Notes under the pieces: model-generated
The model's database searches: none
Seen by the model: the letters and a program-made list of their open reading frames with translations, nothing else
What the model was told of the DNA's origin: nothing
In this document: positions 12,901 to 21,125 of the stretch, piece by piece
Position numbering within the stretch: position 1 is the first letter of the stretch
Layout of the letters: every line of letters starts with the position of its first letter
Origin: Serripes groenlandicus
Taxonomy: Eukaryota > Mollusca > Bivalvia > Cardiida > Cardiidae
Assembly (NCBI GenBank): GCA_031761405.1
Contig: JASEVX010000007.1
Span: 61,887,062-61,951,061, forward strand
DNA: 64,000 bases
Reading direction: 5' to 3'
Position numbers and translations under genes: made by a program

Positions 12901-15900
12901 AATTATAGTTAAACAATAAAGTATTAAGAGAATATCTTAATTATATTATAGTAACAATAAAGGATGATGAGGATATTTTACCAATGTTGTTGGATGAGTT
13001 CCCTCACTTACACCTGTCCTTACACACATGGCATGAACTGTGGAGGAAAGGTCTTACACAGATTGAACAAATTACTCGTACACATCAGGAAGTGAGGAGG
13101 AAAAAATCTCGTGCTTCAAATCAGGTGAGAATTCATTAAACAAAAATAGTAATATATTCCCACAGAACAAAGACGAGGGTAGGGGGTTGTTTATATTTAG
13201 GAATCACCATGTCAAACTTTCCATGCTATAACTTTACAAACCTAAGACACTAGATGCTCATTTTCTGCACAAACGGTGTTTATATAGGAATCATCATGTC
13301 AAACTTTCCATGCTATAACTTTACAAACCTAAGACACTAGATGCTCATTTTCTGCACAAACAGAAAGTTTGCTCATGATCTTAATTCTTAAGTACAACCA
13401 CTGTGGAAGTATAACTAGGTTTTAAAAGAAATTCTTGAGTGCCTGTAAAGAGGTCTATTGTCTAGTTTGAAATATATACTAGTTTAAATCTGATGAACCC
13501 TTTTCTTTAGAGTGAGTGATTATGGGTTAATGCCGTTTTTAACATTTTCACATACCCATGTGCTTCCAGGCTTTCTGTCACCAGTTTCTTACACCAGTGC
13601 TCCACAAAACTCCTTCTGAGCAACTGGCTGCTTATTCACATACACTGTTAGCTTTATTGGTGGTAGATGCGTGACACTTGTCACATTAACTTTTGTCGAA
13701 CATCAGAAAGAATGTTGGTTCAGCTAGGGCTCAAACTCACAACCTCTGGATTGACAGCCTGCGTCGCTACCAACTCAGCTTCCTTAGAATGACAACATTT
13801 ATATTCCTCTGCATAAGAGAACAATTTTATAAGCTTGTTAGAAAAGGAGAAATTACTCATCACCAATTGTTTCCGCAATTTTCTACTTTTCTTCAATGTT
13901 TTCAAATCCTTATCAAAAGTATACCTTAACCCATTGTTAAGGTGTTACATTATTATATTTGAATCTTTTTTAACCCTTTCCCACATATAGGCGCTTTCTG
14001 ACGCCCTTGCAGCAGATGAGTTTAGAAAACCTAGTGGCAAAAGGAAAAATTGCTCATAATATGTCATTTTTCATTTTTCCGCAATGTTTTCAACTCTATT
14101 CAATAATTATTCTTTCCCTTGTAAAGAATGTTCATATTTTCGCCAAGATGATTTCTGCAGATTTTTTGGGAAAGGGTTAAAAAGCAGATATATTAAATAA
14201 CAAAAAACAAAACCCACATGTAAATGGTGAAATAACACTTAGGTCTCAGGGATGCAAGCAGCAGGAAGGTGTGGATGCCTTCGTGTTCAAATGTTGTAAC
14301 ATTTTTTGTTCATTTGTAATGTAAATACTGTTTAGTTTTCACCTTTTAATTACTAATATATTGACTTATCTTCATTTTTTTCAAGCTGGAAGAAGCAGAA
14401 AAAAGGCAAGAGATCATGGTCAGCATAATGAAGAAAGAACTTGAACACACTCAAAGATTGGTAAGGCTATTGTTGTATTTTCCTTACACTACATTATAGT
14501 AAAAAGGATTCATTAATCCTAGGACGTTTATTCTTGCTGAACCAATTTGGTTTTGAAATGCCCTTTACCCACTTGCAGATGCTTTTTGACTTAGCTACAG
14601 AAAATTCCTTTGAAAACATGAGGACATTGGTCATCAAGAGCTTTTTCTGCAATTTCCCACAATGTTTTCATCTATTTTCTGACATTTTATATACTTTCAT
14701 TTAAAACGCTTTTTCATACTGTTGCCTAGATGTTTTCAAAGAGGTCTGCTGTATATTTGTTTGCTGTGGGAGAGGGGTGGTTAAAAAAAGTCAAGTCCAG
14801 ATAAGGTGAAAATTGCAATTAATTTTATTCACTAAACAAACAATTTAGTTTGTGTATTTGAGTTTTATCTAAAAACCTCTTAAACTTAACCCATTCCCAC
14901 CTTTAGACGCATCTGCAGCAGACGACTTTTGAAAATATTGTGTCAAAAGAAGAAATTGTTTTCAGCATGTTTTCAAAGTCGTCTGCTGCAGATTTGCTGT
15001 TTGTGGGAACAGGCTAAACCAAGAAACTTATTTTTTTTACTAAGGGGGTCAGAAAGAATGTGTCATTTAAAAGTGGACACCCTTTCAACATCCTGTCACA
15101 TCCCTACTTTAACTTTATCCAATGTACATGACCATAGCCTGTAAACTCACATCCATATTTTCAATGCTGTCATCTGGAGACACACAAGCATTTTAACCCT
15201 TTCCCTCATACACACTCTTTCTGATGCCTCTGCAGCAGACAACTTTTGAAATCATTGCGGTCAAAAGGAGAAATTGCTCTTTTCAATAATCATACTATCA
15301 TTTATAGATAGTTTCTATGTTTTGTACTTGATAATTTCAAAGTCATTTGCTGCAGATTTATTGTATGTGGGAAAGGGTTAAGTCAAAAACAGGTTTTTCT
15401 AACCGACTATTTGAGTGAAGAACATCTGAGAGTCAAAGATTTGTCTAAGCCTGATTGTAATTAGCTGCTTCCCTGATACAGAAGGAATTTTATGTCTCCA
15501 TGTCAGACGAGTTAGAAATCATTGTGAGGAAAGATGAGTAAGATCTCCTTTTACCCACTGCCTCTTTGGTGTAGTGGAAGAGCATCCGCAATGATTGTGG
15601 GAGGTCGCGGGTATGATCCCGGGTCAGGTCATACCAAATACTTTAAAAATAGTAGTAGTGGCTGCCCTCCTTGGCGCTCAGGGTTACAAGGTTAGCATTA
15701 CGAACAACTGGCTGGTGTCAGAATTACAGGTAACTTATCCAGGAAATGCTGTGATTTAACTGAAAAATTGTTGAAAGCGACATTGAACACCAAACAATCA
15801 ATCAATCAAGTTTTCCAATAATGCATAGAAAGTTTATTTTCCGTTATTCAGATGCTATCTTTTTTTTTCATCAGATATTTTCCAAGCTGATGACCCAGAT

Positions 15901-18900
15901 ATGTTTGGTAGTTTGTTAACCCTTTTCCACATACAAGAACTAAACAGCAGACGACTTGAAACACATCTGATTTAAAATGTGAAAAATCTTTATGTATAGA
16001 AGTTATTATTGAACATTGTAGTAAAAGGAGAAATTGCCCATTATGAGTAATTTCTCCCTTTGCTACAATGCTTTCAAAAGTCTGCCATCGAGGTGTCGGA
16101 AAGTGTATACATGTGGGGAAAAGGTGAATTGATATTGATATGGCCCGGCTCACTTATATTTTTGTATTTACAGAGAGAGGTAAAGGACAGACAAGCAACT
16201 GCTATAAAAACCAAGAACAAATTACATGAGCGTAGAATACAGTCAGCAAAATCTCGTCATTATTACGACGAGTATCAGGTCAGAATGAGGTCCAAAATGT
16301 TAAAGAGAAGAACCAGGGAAGAAATGGTATGTATTTCTTTTCCATATGTATCTCAAATTAATTATCCTGTAACATTTTCTTTTTATATGTATCTCAAATT
16401 ATTTATCCTGTAACATTTTCATTTTCATATGTATCTCAAATTATTTATCCTGTAACATTTTCTTTTTCATATGTATCAAATTATTTATCCTGTAACATTT
16501 TCTTTTTTCCATATGTATCATAAATTATTTATCCTGTAACATTTTCTTTTTCATATGTACCTCAAATTATTTATCCTGTAACTTTTTTTCCCCCATATAT
16601 ATCTCAAATTATTTATCCTGTAACATTTTCTTTTTCATATGTATCTCAAATTGTTTATCCTGTAGCATATTTATATATTATTCCAATAACTCCTTCGTCT
16701 AACGTATTTCCCACATTTAACATTTCATGCTTTGTTATACCCTCCTTCAAAGAAGAGGGGATATATTATATTTTGCACATGTCAATAGACTAAAGGTTGT
16801 CTGATTGATAACTGGATAATGCTTGGATATACCGTACTCAAACTTGGCAGGGAGGTTCGACATGACAATAAGTTGACCGCTTTTGATTTGGTGATCATCC
16901 GTTCAAAAGTTAAGGTATATTGACCTTGAACATGAAAAGGGAACATATTTTTTGACAAACATCTCTTAGTTAATGTTCTTTCCGTTGTTTTTGTGTTGCT
17001 TAATTGGTAGGGCCTGTAATTATCTCCCTTCTGTCAAGAGACAACAGGCAACACCAAAATCTAACAGACCATCCAATTTCAATTTAAATATTAATATGTG
17101 AAAAGGAAGGGGCTTATGAATTTTCATACTAAATAGAAAATGATTAGCATTGTGGATTTACAAGTTTTCTTAAACCCTTTCCCACATACTGACGCTTTCT
17201 GACGCTGCTGCAGCAGTTGACTAATGAAAAGTAATTTGCTGCTTATTTGTTGTATATGGGAAAGGGGTTTATATAAGTTAAACAGGTTCATACTAATTTG
17301 AGGGCACTACAAATCACGGTGGATTATATTAAGTGTTATCTTAGTTTCTATTTCAATGCTTATCATTAAATTAATGAGTTTATTTAGGCTGAACTACTTT
17401 CTATGATATATGTTGATATGATTGATTATATTTCACAACTTTTCAACAGGTTTTCAAGAAGCTGTTTAAGGATGGTTTGGAGATCCAGAAGGAGCGGATT
17501 AGAGAGTTAAGAAAATATGCCACTGATCAGAGAGACAGCCAGGCTAAAACACAGAGGAATGAAATAGACTCCATAGAAAACTAGTATCCTTGATCAACTG
17601 ACTAACTTGATATTATTTTTATGCCCCGGCATACGAGGTATGAGGGGCATATAGTTTTCCGGTCTGTTAGTCCGTCCGTCCGTCCGTTCGTCCGTTCGTC
17701 CGTCCCGCTCAGGTTAAAGTTTTTGGTCAAGTTAGATTTTAGTGAACCTGATGTCCTATCATTATGAAACTTCACACAAATGACAATCAACATATCATTG
17801 TTTAAAAAATTGTATCAATTTGAGATTGGACCAACTGTTCATCCGTCTGTTCGTCTGTCTGTTCGTCCATTCCATTCTCAGGTTAAAGTTTTTGGTCAAG
17901 TTAGATTTTAGTGAACCTGATGTCCTATCATTATGAAACTTCACACAAATGACAATCAACATATCATTGTTTAAAAAATTGTATCAATTTGAGGTTGGAC
18001 CAACTGTTCGTCCGTCTGTTTTAAAATATAGTTAACAACCGGGGCATCCGTGTTCCATGGACACATTTTCTTGTTTATATTTGTCTTCTGCAATAAATAC
18101 CTGTGTACCGCCTCAGTGGTGTAGTGGTAGAGCATCTGCCTTAGGTGAGGGAGGTCGATGGTTCATTCCCTGCCTGGGTCATACCAAAGACTTTAAAAAA
18201 TGGTAGTAATGGCTGCCCTCCTTGGTGCTCCGGGTTGCGGGGTTAGCGTTACGACTGACTGGCTGTTGTTACGATAAATGGACCAGAAGTTCTTTTAACT
18301 TACCCAGGAAACGCTGTTCTATAATGAATTATTGTTGAAAGCTACGAAAAACAAGAAACGATCAATGAAAACCTGTGAGGTTAAAAAAAGAAAAAATTAT
18401 GGTATTTTGAAAGTTACTGCAAGTTAAAGAGCTAAATGCAGATTTAAGCAAATTGAAATTCGCTTGTATTGAGCAATGTCTCTGTTTAGCTTGTCTGTTT
18501 TTCAAAGAACAAGGTTGGGCTATTGTAGTACCCTTGGCGTCATCTGCGTCATCACAAAATCTTGCCTCATAATTCAAAAAAGGTTAAACATTTTCAAATG
18601 AAACTTGGGACACATGTTCCTAGGAACAATGCGCATATCTATTCCAAGCTACATAACTCTGGCTTTAAAAATTAATCAGAAATGCCCCTTTTTGACTTTT
18701 CTTTCATATCAGCTCGCTTGGACTGGATCCTTGGACAGCTGATGTTGTCACCATGTTATTGACATACTTAGAATATTTTAGACAATTGGAACTTTTTACC
18801 ACAATGTTTTCAAACGTCATCTGCTGCAGATGCATCTGATGGTTTATGAAATTATGTATATTTAAAAAATGACAGGTTTGTTTGTTCCTTGACCAATGTT

Positions 18901-19970
18901 TAGCTACCGGGATCAATTCCAGATGCTTGCGGAGAATATTTCCAAAGAAAAAGAAGAACTGGTGATACAAGAGAAAGCCAAACAAACGGTATTTACAATT
19001 GATTTCCTCTGTACTCTGTCTCCAAATTATAAATATTACTACAAGGGTCTGCTCTCTATTTAAAGTACTTTTTCGATGAAATTGGCTATTATGTTGATTT
19101 AAATTTATTTGTGCAGTGCTCTGCAAAAACCAACCTTTGTTTAAAAGATATTTTATTTATATTCGTAATCATAAACATATTATTAATACGATTCTTATTA
19201 AAACTCATTAAACAGCTCTCCTCGCATTAATCCTTTCCCACCTATAGATACATCTGCAGCAGACGACTTTTGAAAACATTGTGACAAAAGAAGAAATTGC
19301 TCAAAACAAGCAATTTCTCCTTTTGCCACAATGTTTTCAACTTTTTTTCAGTAATTATACTTCATTTCTAGAGATTTTCAATATCTTTAGTAGATATTTT
19401 CAAAGTCGTCTGCTGCAAAATTGTTGTACATGGGAAAGGGTTAACCAACCTTAGCACATATGTTACATGTTTGAATAAGACTGCATGTGCAATCTTTCTG
19501 AAGGACGCAAATATATATACTGTTTTAAAGATGGTTCTTGAAACGTTCTTTGACCAATTGGCAGATCAGACCTTGTGATTTGGTCTGGATCAACACTGGT
19601 CACAAATGTCTTTCACAAATATATTGTCATCTTTGAATAAAACCTAACCGCCGGAATGTTGAACACATGTAATGTTGCTAGCTTGACAAAAAGACAAAAT
19701 ACAGCTTTGTACCTATGTTAGATACTGACACTGCGTTTCACTAAGATTCGTTTTTGCCTGACTCATTCAACTGGCACTGCTCAACGTTTTGATTAACTCT
19801 TCCAGGTTTTGAGCTCAATGAAGAAGGATTTGCGTAAAAAGATGGAATCCGAAATTAAACTGCTGCAGGAACACCTGGTACGAGATGATGATGATGCATA
19901 TTTCAGACAGTTGGATGCGGATAGGGTTGTAAAAGATCTACAGATGGCTAAATATCAAGTCAGAGTTTGA
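671..19970 (+). CDS. CEP95: CEP95-like centrosomal coiled-coil protein, 5'-partial, 15 exons in window
   Basis: Fifteen exons join in phase with GT-AG borders: 671-901, 1504-1747, 2297-2438, 3629-3729, 6320-6445, 7579-7762, 8607-8699, 9517-9580, 11981-12091, 12952-13124, 14386-14460, 16174-16326, 17450-17583, 18904-18988, 19806-19970. The first exon begins in mid-codon after an AG, so 5' exons lie outside the window. The product is about 693 residues, charged and Ser/Arg-rich in the first half; residues of about 490-693 are a long Arg/Lys/Glu coiled coil. The C-terminal part (REEM-FKKLF, then a DDDDAYFRQLDADR block just before the stop) resembles the end of vertebrate CEP95 as I remember it. 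Human CEP95 is about 820 residues with an N-terminal calponin-homology-like region, which would fit the missing 5' part. CEP95 localises to centrosomes and spindle poles; its molecular role is poorly defined. The exon model is seen directly; the name is inference from memory. Confidence 0.8.
1186..1401 (+). mobile_element. SINE family 2, tRNA-derived head
   Basis: The head reads like a tRNA with a B-box-like GGTTCGATCC near 1236. The body contains the GCGCTAGGCACATTTTCTAGC segment, a TACCCAGGGATCATAAATA segment and a GATATAACTGAATTAATGTTG segment. The same body occurs at 50236. No TSD was resolved. Confidence 0.6.
1504..1747 (+). CDS. CEP95: CEP95-like exon 2 of window
   Basis: The acceptor is TATAAAG and the donor GTTGGT. 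The single base left by the previous exon completes a Gly codon. The exon encodes an Arg/Glu-rich helix (RERERREEIIKRLEKDP) and a helix ending ESLDKTQRR. Confidence 0.85.
2017..2239. mobile_element. piggyBac-like fold-back MITE, full length (223 bp)
   Basis: Flanked by TTAA at 2013-2016 and 2240-2243. It starts CCCTTTCCCTCATA and ends in the inverse (TATGAGGGAAAGGG). An internal hairpin has arms of about 30 bp around GAAATTGCTC/GAGCAATTTC, and CTGCAGCAGAC pairs with CATCTGCTGCAG. TTAA sites and CCCT termini are the piggyBac signature; there is no coding capacity. Confidence 0.75.
2297..2438 (+). CDS. CEP95: CEP95-like exon 3 of window
   Basis: Acceptor TTTCAG, donor GTTAGA; enters with 1 nt and ends in phase 0. 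It encodes a basic Ser/Arg/Thr-rich segment (ERSRRDQPRRREATTSAKR), probably disordered. The exon lies between two oppositely oriented 223 bp MITEs. Confidence 0.85.
2498..2720. mobile_element. piggyBac-like fold-back MITE, full length (223 bp), opposite orientation
   Basis: TTAA at 2494-2497 and 2721-2724. It has the same length as the copy at 2017-2239 but is inverted relative to it, so exon 3 is flanked by an inverted pair about 260 bp apart. Confidence 0.75.
3291..3484. mobile_element. piggyBac-like MITE, degraded copy
   Basis: CTGCAGCAGACGAC and the GGCAAATGGAGAAATTGCTC hairpin arm are clear, and the right end GGGAAAGGG is intact, followed by TTGA. The left terminus is decayed. Confidence 0.5.
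3629..3729 (+). CDS. CEP95: CEP95-like exon 4 of window
   Basis: Acceptor ATTTTTAG, donor GTAAGA; enters in phase 0 and leaves 2 nt. It encodes LTPSKAKRKVSFLVERSL and a Ser/Thr tail. The downstream intron contains the 161 bp tandem element E1. Confidence 0.8.
3877..5368. mobile_element. Tandem-core element E1 (161 bp core, about 8 copies)
   Basis: The head is a CTACTGGCCAAAGGCCAG stem followed by a TCCGTCGTGCGTGCGTGCG microsatellite. About eight core copies follow at exactly 161 bp spacing (GCTTGTTAACACGATA at 4124, 4285, 4446, 4607, 4768). The cores contain GGATTATGGCCC. The element ends in a GGCCCTCATGGGCC stem followed by TCTTGTT. No protein is encoded: open frames in the array are repeat artefacts. 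The end hairpin suggests a Helitron/HINE-like origin, which is inference. Confidence 0.7.
5581..5791. mobile_element. piggyBac-like MITE, degraded copy
   Basis: Left ACTTTCCAACATGTGGACGC, central ACTTGCAGCAGATGAC and CTCTTGCCACAATATTTTC, right TATGTTGGAAAG. It lies directly beside another copy (5805-6036). Confidence 0.5.
5805..6036. mobile_element. piggyBac-like MITE, near full length
   Basis: Left TTAA at 5801-5804; the right site reads TTAT (6037-6040). Termini CCCTTTCCCTCATA and GAGGGAAAGGG, with the internal hairpin intact. It is very close in sequence to the copy at 2017. Confidence 0.7.
6208..6249. mobile_element. piggyBac-like MITE, right-end fragment
   Basis: Only the right end is present: TCTGCTGCAGAATTGTCG ... 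GGAAAGGGTTAA. Confidence 0.5.
6320..6445 (+). CDS. CEP95: CEP95-like exon 5 of window
   Basis: Acceptor CCCATACAG, donor GTATGT. It completes an Arg codon and leaves 2 nt (CA). It encodes an acidic/polar segment ending NDSYEERLKKQ. Confidence 0.8.
6534..7018. mobile_element. Tandem-core element E2 (about 170 bp core, 2 copies)
   Basis: It starts TATACCCCC with a GGTCGGTCGGTTTG microsatellite, then two near-identical cores (TTTCTTGTGAACACTATTTC at about 6640 and 6808) carrying GAGTTATGGCCCC, and ends near GCTGGGGGTATTCATC. The open frame at 6555-6872 is read through this repeat and is not a gene. Confidence 0.55.
7168..7468. mobile_element. Two partial piggyBac-like MITEs
   Basis: A left half starts after TTAA at 7164-7167 (CCCTTCCACATTC, GGCAGCAGATGAC). 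A second partial copy starts after TTAA at 7354-7357 and ends TATGTTGGAAAG near 7468. Confidence 0.45.
7579..7762 (+). CDS. CEP95: CEP95-like exon 6 of window
   Basis: Acceptor CTTGTTAG, donor GTAAGT; its first base completes a Gln codon and it ends in phase 0. It encodes an acidic patch (YEDIISDVDFDLESPDKF), then a basic Ser-rich stretch, ending VGKKKIG. Confidence 0.85.
7802..7900 (+). mobile_element. SINE family 1, head fragment
   Basis: A CCTTTGTGGTGTAGTG head, a GGGTCATACCAAAGA segment, then loss of similarity. Confidence 0.4.
7999..8190. mobile_element. Fold-back element, family 2, with SINE body behind it
   Basis: The centre is a near-perfect palindrome, ACTCAAAAGAATTGTCTC facing GAGACAATTCTTTTGAGT (8069-8107). 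The ends are GTACTAGACAACGGG and CTCCCTCTTATCTAGTCC. The same family occurs at 8714 and 21007. A headless family 1 SINE body (TTGCAGGG ... TATCCAGGAAAAA) follows to about 8322. Confidence 0.55.
8607..8699 (+). CDS. CEP95: CEP95-like exon 7 of window
   Basis: Acceptor TTTGCAG, donor GTAACA; 31 whole codons. It encodes an amphipathic acidic helix (REDLDELLDEADYLMKKNRE) ending SAQEQ. A palindromic element begins within 20 bases of the donor. Confidence 0.85.
8714..8882. mobile_element. Fold-back element, family 2
   Basis: Ends are AGAGCTCTAGACAAGG and CCCTCTTATCTTGTACTC, with the same centre as the copy at 7999 but one arm eroded. It begins 15 bases past the exon 7 donor. Confidence 0.5.
9021..9194. 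mobile_element. Tc1/mariner-like MITE
   Basis: Terminal inverted repeats CAGTCAAACTTGCG and CACAAGTTTGACTG, flanked by TA on both sides within TATA, the target duplication of Tc1/mariner. About 174 bp, no coding capacity. Confidence 0.65.
9517..9580 (+). CDS. CEP95: CEP95-like exon 8 of window
   Basis: Acceptor ATCATTCAG, donor GTAAAA; 21 codons plus 1 nt. It encodes a short basic helix, EKAYRKKMQAGIKTKPLTER. At 64 bp it is the shortest exon of the model, but phase agrees on both sides. Confidence 0.75.
9965..10090. mobile_element. piggyBac-like MITE, partial
   Basis: The central hairpin TTAAATTGCTTATTTTGAGCAATTT and flanking GAAAATATTGCAA are recognisable; the termini are decayed. Confidence 0.35.
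10202..11783. mobile_element. Tandem-core element E3 (about 165 bp core), same family as D in reverse
   Basis: The head is a GCTCACCTGAGC ... GCTCAAGGTGAG stem followed by TGTCCGTCGTCCGTCGTGCG. About eight cores follow, each with AACATGGCCGCCAGGGGGCG and AATAATTTTGTAGAAATGTT. The end is a GGGCCATCATGGCCC stem followed by TCTTGTT. Its reverse complement matches the D elements at 31-45 kb in head, core and tail. It includes a run of 16 G at 10711-10726. Non-coding. Confidence 0.75.
11981..12091 (+). CDS. CEP95: CEP95-like exon 9 of window
   Basis: Acceptor TATTTTATAG, donor GTAAGT; enters with 2 nt and leaves 1 nt. It encodes a Lys/Ser-rich basic linker (KKTVKKLPTK, KVKKSSQSGS). The intron before it carries element E3. 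Confidence 0.8.
12110..12328. mobile_element. piggyBac-like MITE, degraded
   Basis: Left TTAA at 12106-12109 and CCCTTTCTTAC; internal GGCAAAAAGAGAAATTGCCC arm and CTATTGCCACAATG. The right terminus is eroded. Confidence 0.5.
12952..13124 (+). CDS. CEP95: CEP95-like exon 10 of window
   Basis: Acceptor TTATATTATAG, donor GTGAGA; enters with 2 nt and ends in phase 0. It encodes an acidic lead-in and a hydrophobic/His-rich motif (EFPHLHLSLHTWHELWRKG), then the start of the coiled coil (IEQITRTHQEVRRKK). This is the best-ordered-looking non-coiled segment. Confidence 0.85.
13188..13373. repeat. 87 bp tandem duplication in intron
   Basis: Two copies of an 87 bp segment beginning TATAGGAATCA(C/T)CATGTC, with GTCAAACTTTCC at 13211 and 13298, nearly identical. 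A recent local duplication with no coding content. Confidence 0.8.
13974..14176. mobile_element. piggyBac-like MITE, near full length
   Basis: TTAA at 13970-13973 and 14177-14180. Left terminus CCCTTTCCCACATA, right terminus GGGAAAGGG. Confidence 0.65.
14386..14460 (+). CDS. CEP95: CEP95-like exon 11 of window
   Basis: Acceptor TTTTTTCAAG, donor GTAAGG; 25 whole codons of coiled coil (LEEAEKRQEIM ... KKELEHTQRL). Confidence 0.85.
14561..14780. mobile_element. piggyBac-like MITE, degraded
   Basis: Left CCCTTTACCCACTTGCAGATGC, middle GAAAACATGAGG and CAATTTCCCACAATG, right GGGAGAGGGGTGG followed by TTAA at 14781-14784. Confidence 0.5.
14890..15013. mobile_element. piggyBac-like MITE, internally deleted (124 bp)
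   Basis: Left TTAA at 14886-14889 and CCCATTCCCACC. The outer arms CTGCAGCAGACGACTTTTGA and TCTGCTGCAGATTTG are kept while the central hairpin loop is lost. The right site is CTAA. Confidence 0.6.
15197..15377. mobile_element. piggyBac-like MITE (181 bp)
   Basis: TTAA at 15193-15196 and 15378-15381. Both termini (CCCTTTCCCTCATA and TATGTGGGAAAGGG) are intact; one internal arm is shortened. Confidence 0.7.
15552..15812 (+). mobile_element. SINE family 1, near full length
   Basis: tRNA-like head with GGTGTAGTGGAAGAGC (A-box position) and GGTATGATCCC (B-box position), then GGTCATACCAAATAC, the TAGTAGTGGCTGCCCTCC body and a tail of CAATCAATCAATC. Family-defining copy along with 18112. Confidence 0.75.
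15920..16124. mobile_element. piggyBac-like MITE
   Basis: Left TTAA at 15916-15919 and CCCTTTTCCACATAC; internal GAGAAATTGCCCATTATGAG arm; right GTGGGGAAAAGG with TGAA in place of TTAA. Confidence 0.6.
16174..16326 (+). CDS. CEP95: CEP95-like exon 12 of window
   Basis: Acceptor TGTATTTACAG, donor GTATGT; 51 whole codons of very basic coiled coil. It ends MRSKMLKRRTREEM, which I recall as a conserved block of CEP95. A roughly 43 bp minisatellite begins about 14 bases after the donor. Confidence 0.9.
16340..16668 (+). repeat. About 43 bp minisatellite next to exon 12 donor
   Basis: Seven to eight copies of a unit containing ATATGTATCTCAAATTATTT and ATCCTGTAACATTTTC, spaced about 42-48 bp because of variable T runs. 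It begins about 14 bases after the GTATGT donor of exon 12. Confidence 0.85.
16737..17045. mobile_element. Non-autonomous element fragment (TATACCC type)
   Basis: Starts TATACCCTCCTTCAAAGAAG with a GAGGGGATATA partner, like the starts of E2 and E6, followed by about 250 bp with GTTAAGGTATATTGACC. The end is uncertain and no tandem core is seen. Confidence 0.35.
17175..17267. mobile_element. piggyBac-like MITE, internally deleted (about 93 bp)
   Basis: Termini CCCTTTCCCACATAC and TATATGGGAAAGGGG, CTGCTGCAGCAG retained, central hairpin lost. Confidence 0.55.
17450..17583 (+). CDS. CEP95: CEP95-like exon 13 of window
   Basis: Acceptor TTTCAACAG, donor GTATCC; 44 codons plus 2 nt. It encodes FKKLFKDGLEIQKERIRELR and continues the coiled coil to NEIDSIENY, the most conserved-looking part of the protein. 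Confidence 0.9.
17620..18076. mobile_element. Tandem-core element (169 bp core, 2 copies)
   Basis: Head stem ATGCCCCGGCATACGAGG ... GAGGGGCATA, then TCCGTCCGTCCGTCCG. Two nearly identical cores (GGTTAAAGTTTTTGGTCAAG at about 17712 and 17881). The end is GGGGCATCCGTGTTCCATGG ... CTTGTTT. The inverted GGGGCAT/ATGCCCC ends resemble element F at 35742. Confidence 0.6.
18112..18365 (+). mobile_element. SINE family 1, near full length
   Basis: The head CTCAGTGGTGTAGTGGTAGA and GATGGTTCATTCCC fit tRNA A and B boxes, followed by the family body and a CAAGAAACGATCAATG tail. Possibly transcribed by Pol III when young. Confidence 0.75.
18790..18845. mobile_element. piggyBac-like MITE fragment
   Basis: Only TTTTTACCACAATGTTTTC and CATCTGCTGCAGATGC remain. 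Confidence 0.35.
18904..18988 (+). CDS. CEP95: CEP95-like exon 14 of window
   Basis: Acceptor AATGTTTAG, donor GTATTT; 1 nt completes a Tyr codon, then 28 codons (RDQFQMLAENISKEKEELV ... KAKQT). Coiled coil continues. Confidence 0.9.
19231..19440. mobile_element. piggyBac-like MITE (210 bp)
   Basis: TTAA at 19227-19230 and 19441-19444. The internal hairpin is nearly perfect (AGAAATTGCTCAAAAC facing AAGCAATTTCT) and the right terminus is ACATGGGAAAGGG. Confidence 0.7.
19806..19970 (+). CDS. CEP95: CEP95-like exon 15, terminal coding exon
   Basis: Acceptor CTCTTCCAG; 54 codons and a TGA at 19968-19970. It encodes a Lys/Glu coiled coil, then an acidic DDDDAYFRQLDADR block and a short tail ending QVRV. 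The acidic-aromatic block near the C-terminus is the feature I most associate with CEP95. Confidence 0.9.
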   Translation, partial: VLSSMKKDLRKKMESEIKLLQEHLVRDDDDAYFRQLDADRVVKDLQMAKYQVRV

Positions 19971-20134
19971 TACACCAAAAGGTGTAATTGGGACTCTAGA
20001 AAAGGGGAGTTTTTCATGCTTTTGTACAGCCATATCTGACTTCCAAACCCATTGATGTGCTAGTATGATATACATGTACTAAAAAAAGCGTCTTTATGAG
20101 ATGGCTCTTTTCAATATGACAACATGAGGTGTAA

Positions 20135-20287
20135 CCTTTTCCCACTTGCAGATGCATCTGTTATCAGACGATTTTTGAAAAATGATGTTTTCAACTCTTC
20201 TTAATATAAATAAGAACTCTAGAGATTTTCCATATTTTTTCCTAAATGTATTCAAAGTCGTATTGCTACATCTAGTGTGGAAAAGTG
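20135..20287. mobile_element. piggyBac-like MITE, degraded
   Basis: Left CCTTTTCCCACTTGC, right GTGTGGAAAAGTG followed by TTAA at 20288-20291; middle shortened. Confidence 0.45.
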
Positions 20288-20666
20288 TTAATTTATTAAT
20301 ATGAGAGATGTCTTCAGAGGGTGGGGGGGGAACACTTTTTCAGGCCCTCTGTGTCTAGCTTCCCTGTAAATGTAATGGACATTGTATGGCTAGTAATTGT
20401 GATGTTAAAACATGTTTGTATTGATATTATCCACTGACCTTTCACTAGTGTTTGCATTTAGAAATCAGTTCCGTTGAAAGCATTTTTTGGGGGTAATAAT
20501 TCTGCACTTTTTTTTACAAAAATTCTGCTCACAGCTTAGTGTCACATGTGCTCAATCGGGAATCAGAACACTGATCTCTTAATCTATAGGACGTAGGTTC
20601 AAATCATGTGATGAGCTGTATCAACCGTTAACATGGTCATATATCCTCGTAGCAAGTACTGGTTTA

Positions 20667-20965
20667 CCCTTTCCCTCATATATAACAATTCTACAGCGGA
20701 CGACTTGGCAAAAATTTGAAACATCTCTGTGAATGAAAGTATAATCATTGAATAGTGTTGAAAACATTGTGACTTACTCCTTTTGTCACGCTGTTTTCAA
20801 AAGACTACTGCTGCAGAGACGTCAGAAAGCATCTATATATGGGAAAGGGTTAAGTATCCAGGAAAGAGATAATGAGTGTGATAAAGGCTTCAGCCCTTTC
20901 CCACATACAGACAGACACTTTTTGATGTCTCTGCAGCAGACAACTTTTGAAAGCATATCCATCTG
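20667..20965. mobile_element. piggyBac-like MITE plus a second left half
   Basis: Copy 20667-20849 has CCCTTTCCCTCATA, ATATGGGAAAGGG and TTAA at 20850-20853. A second left half (CCCTTTCCCACATACAG to GCAGACAACTTTTGAAAGC) covers 20894-20965. Confidence 0.55.
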
Positions 20966-21006
20966 TGCCTGGCAAAAATCTATTTGTATTAGGAAGCCGA
21001 CTCAAA

Positions 21007-21125
21007 TCAGAGCTCTAGATAAGGGAGTTTTGCTTGTTCTAAAATCCTTATTTTACCCTCTAACCCTATGTTGTTGTTACTCAAAAGAATTGTCTCATTG
21101 AGACGATTCTTTTGAGTACCCATTT
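21007..21125. mobile_element. Fold-back element, family 2, right-truncated
   Basis: GAGCTCTAGATAAGGGAG end, then the centre AAAAGAATTGTCTCATTGAG facing GACGATTCTTTTGAGTACCC. Confidence 0.5.

Noticed and set aside
15590..15625. Possible functional tRNA gene
   Set aside because: A- and B-box-like elements are present, but the surrounding sequence is a SINE body with no cloverleaf acceptor stem.
16060..16413. 117-codon plus-strand frame as a stand-alone gene
   Set aside because: Its central part is exon 12 of the CEP95-like gene; the flanks are a MITE and the minisatellite.
18704..19126. 140-codon minus-strand frame
   Set aside because: Antisense of exon 14 and its introns, including a MITE fragment; no recognised motif.
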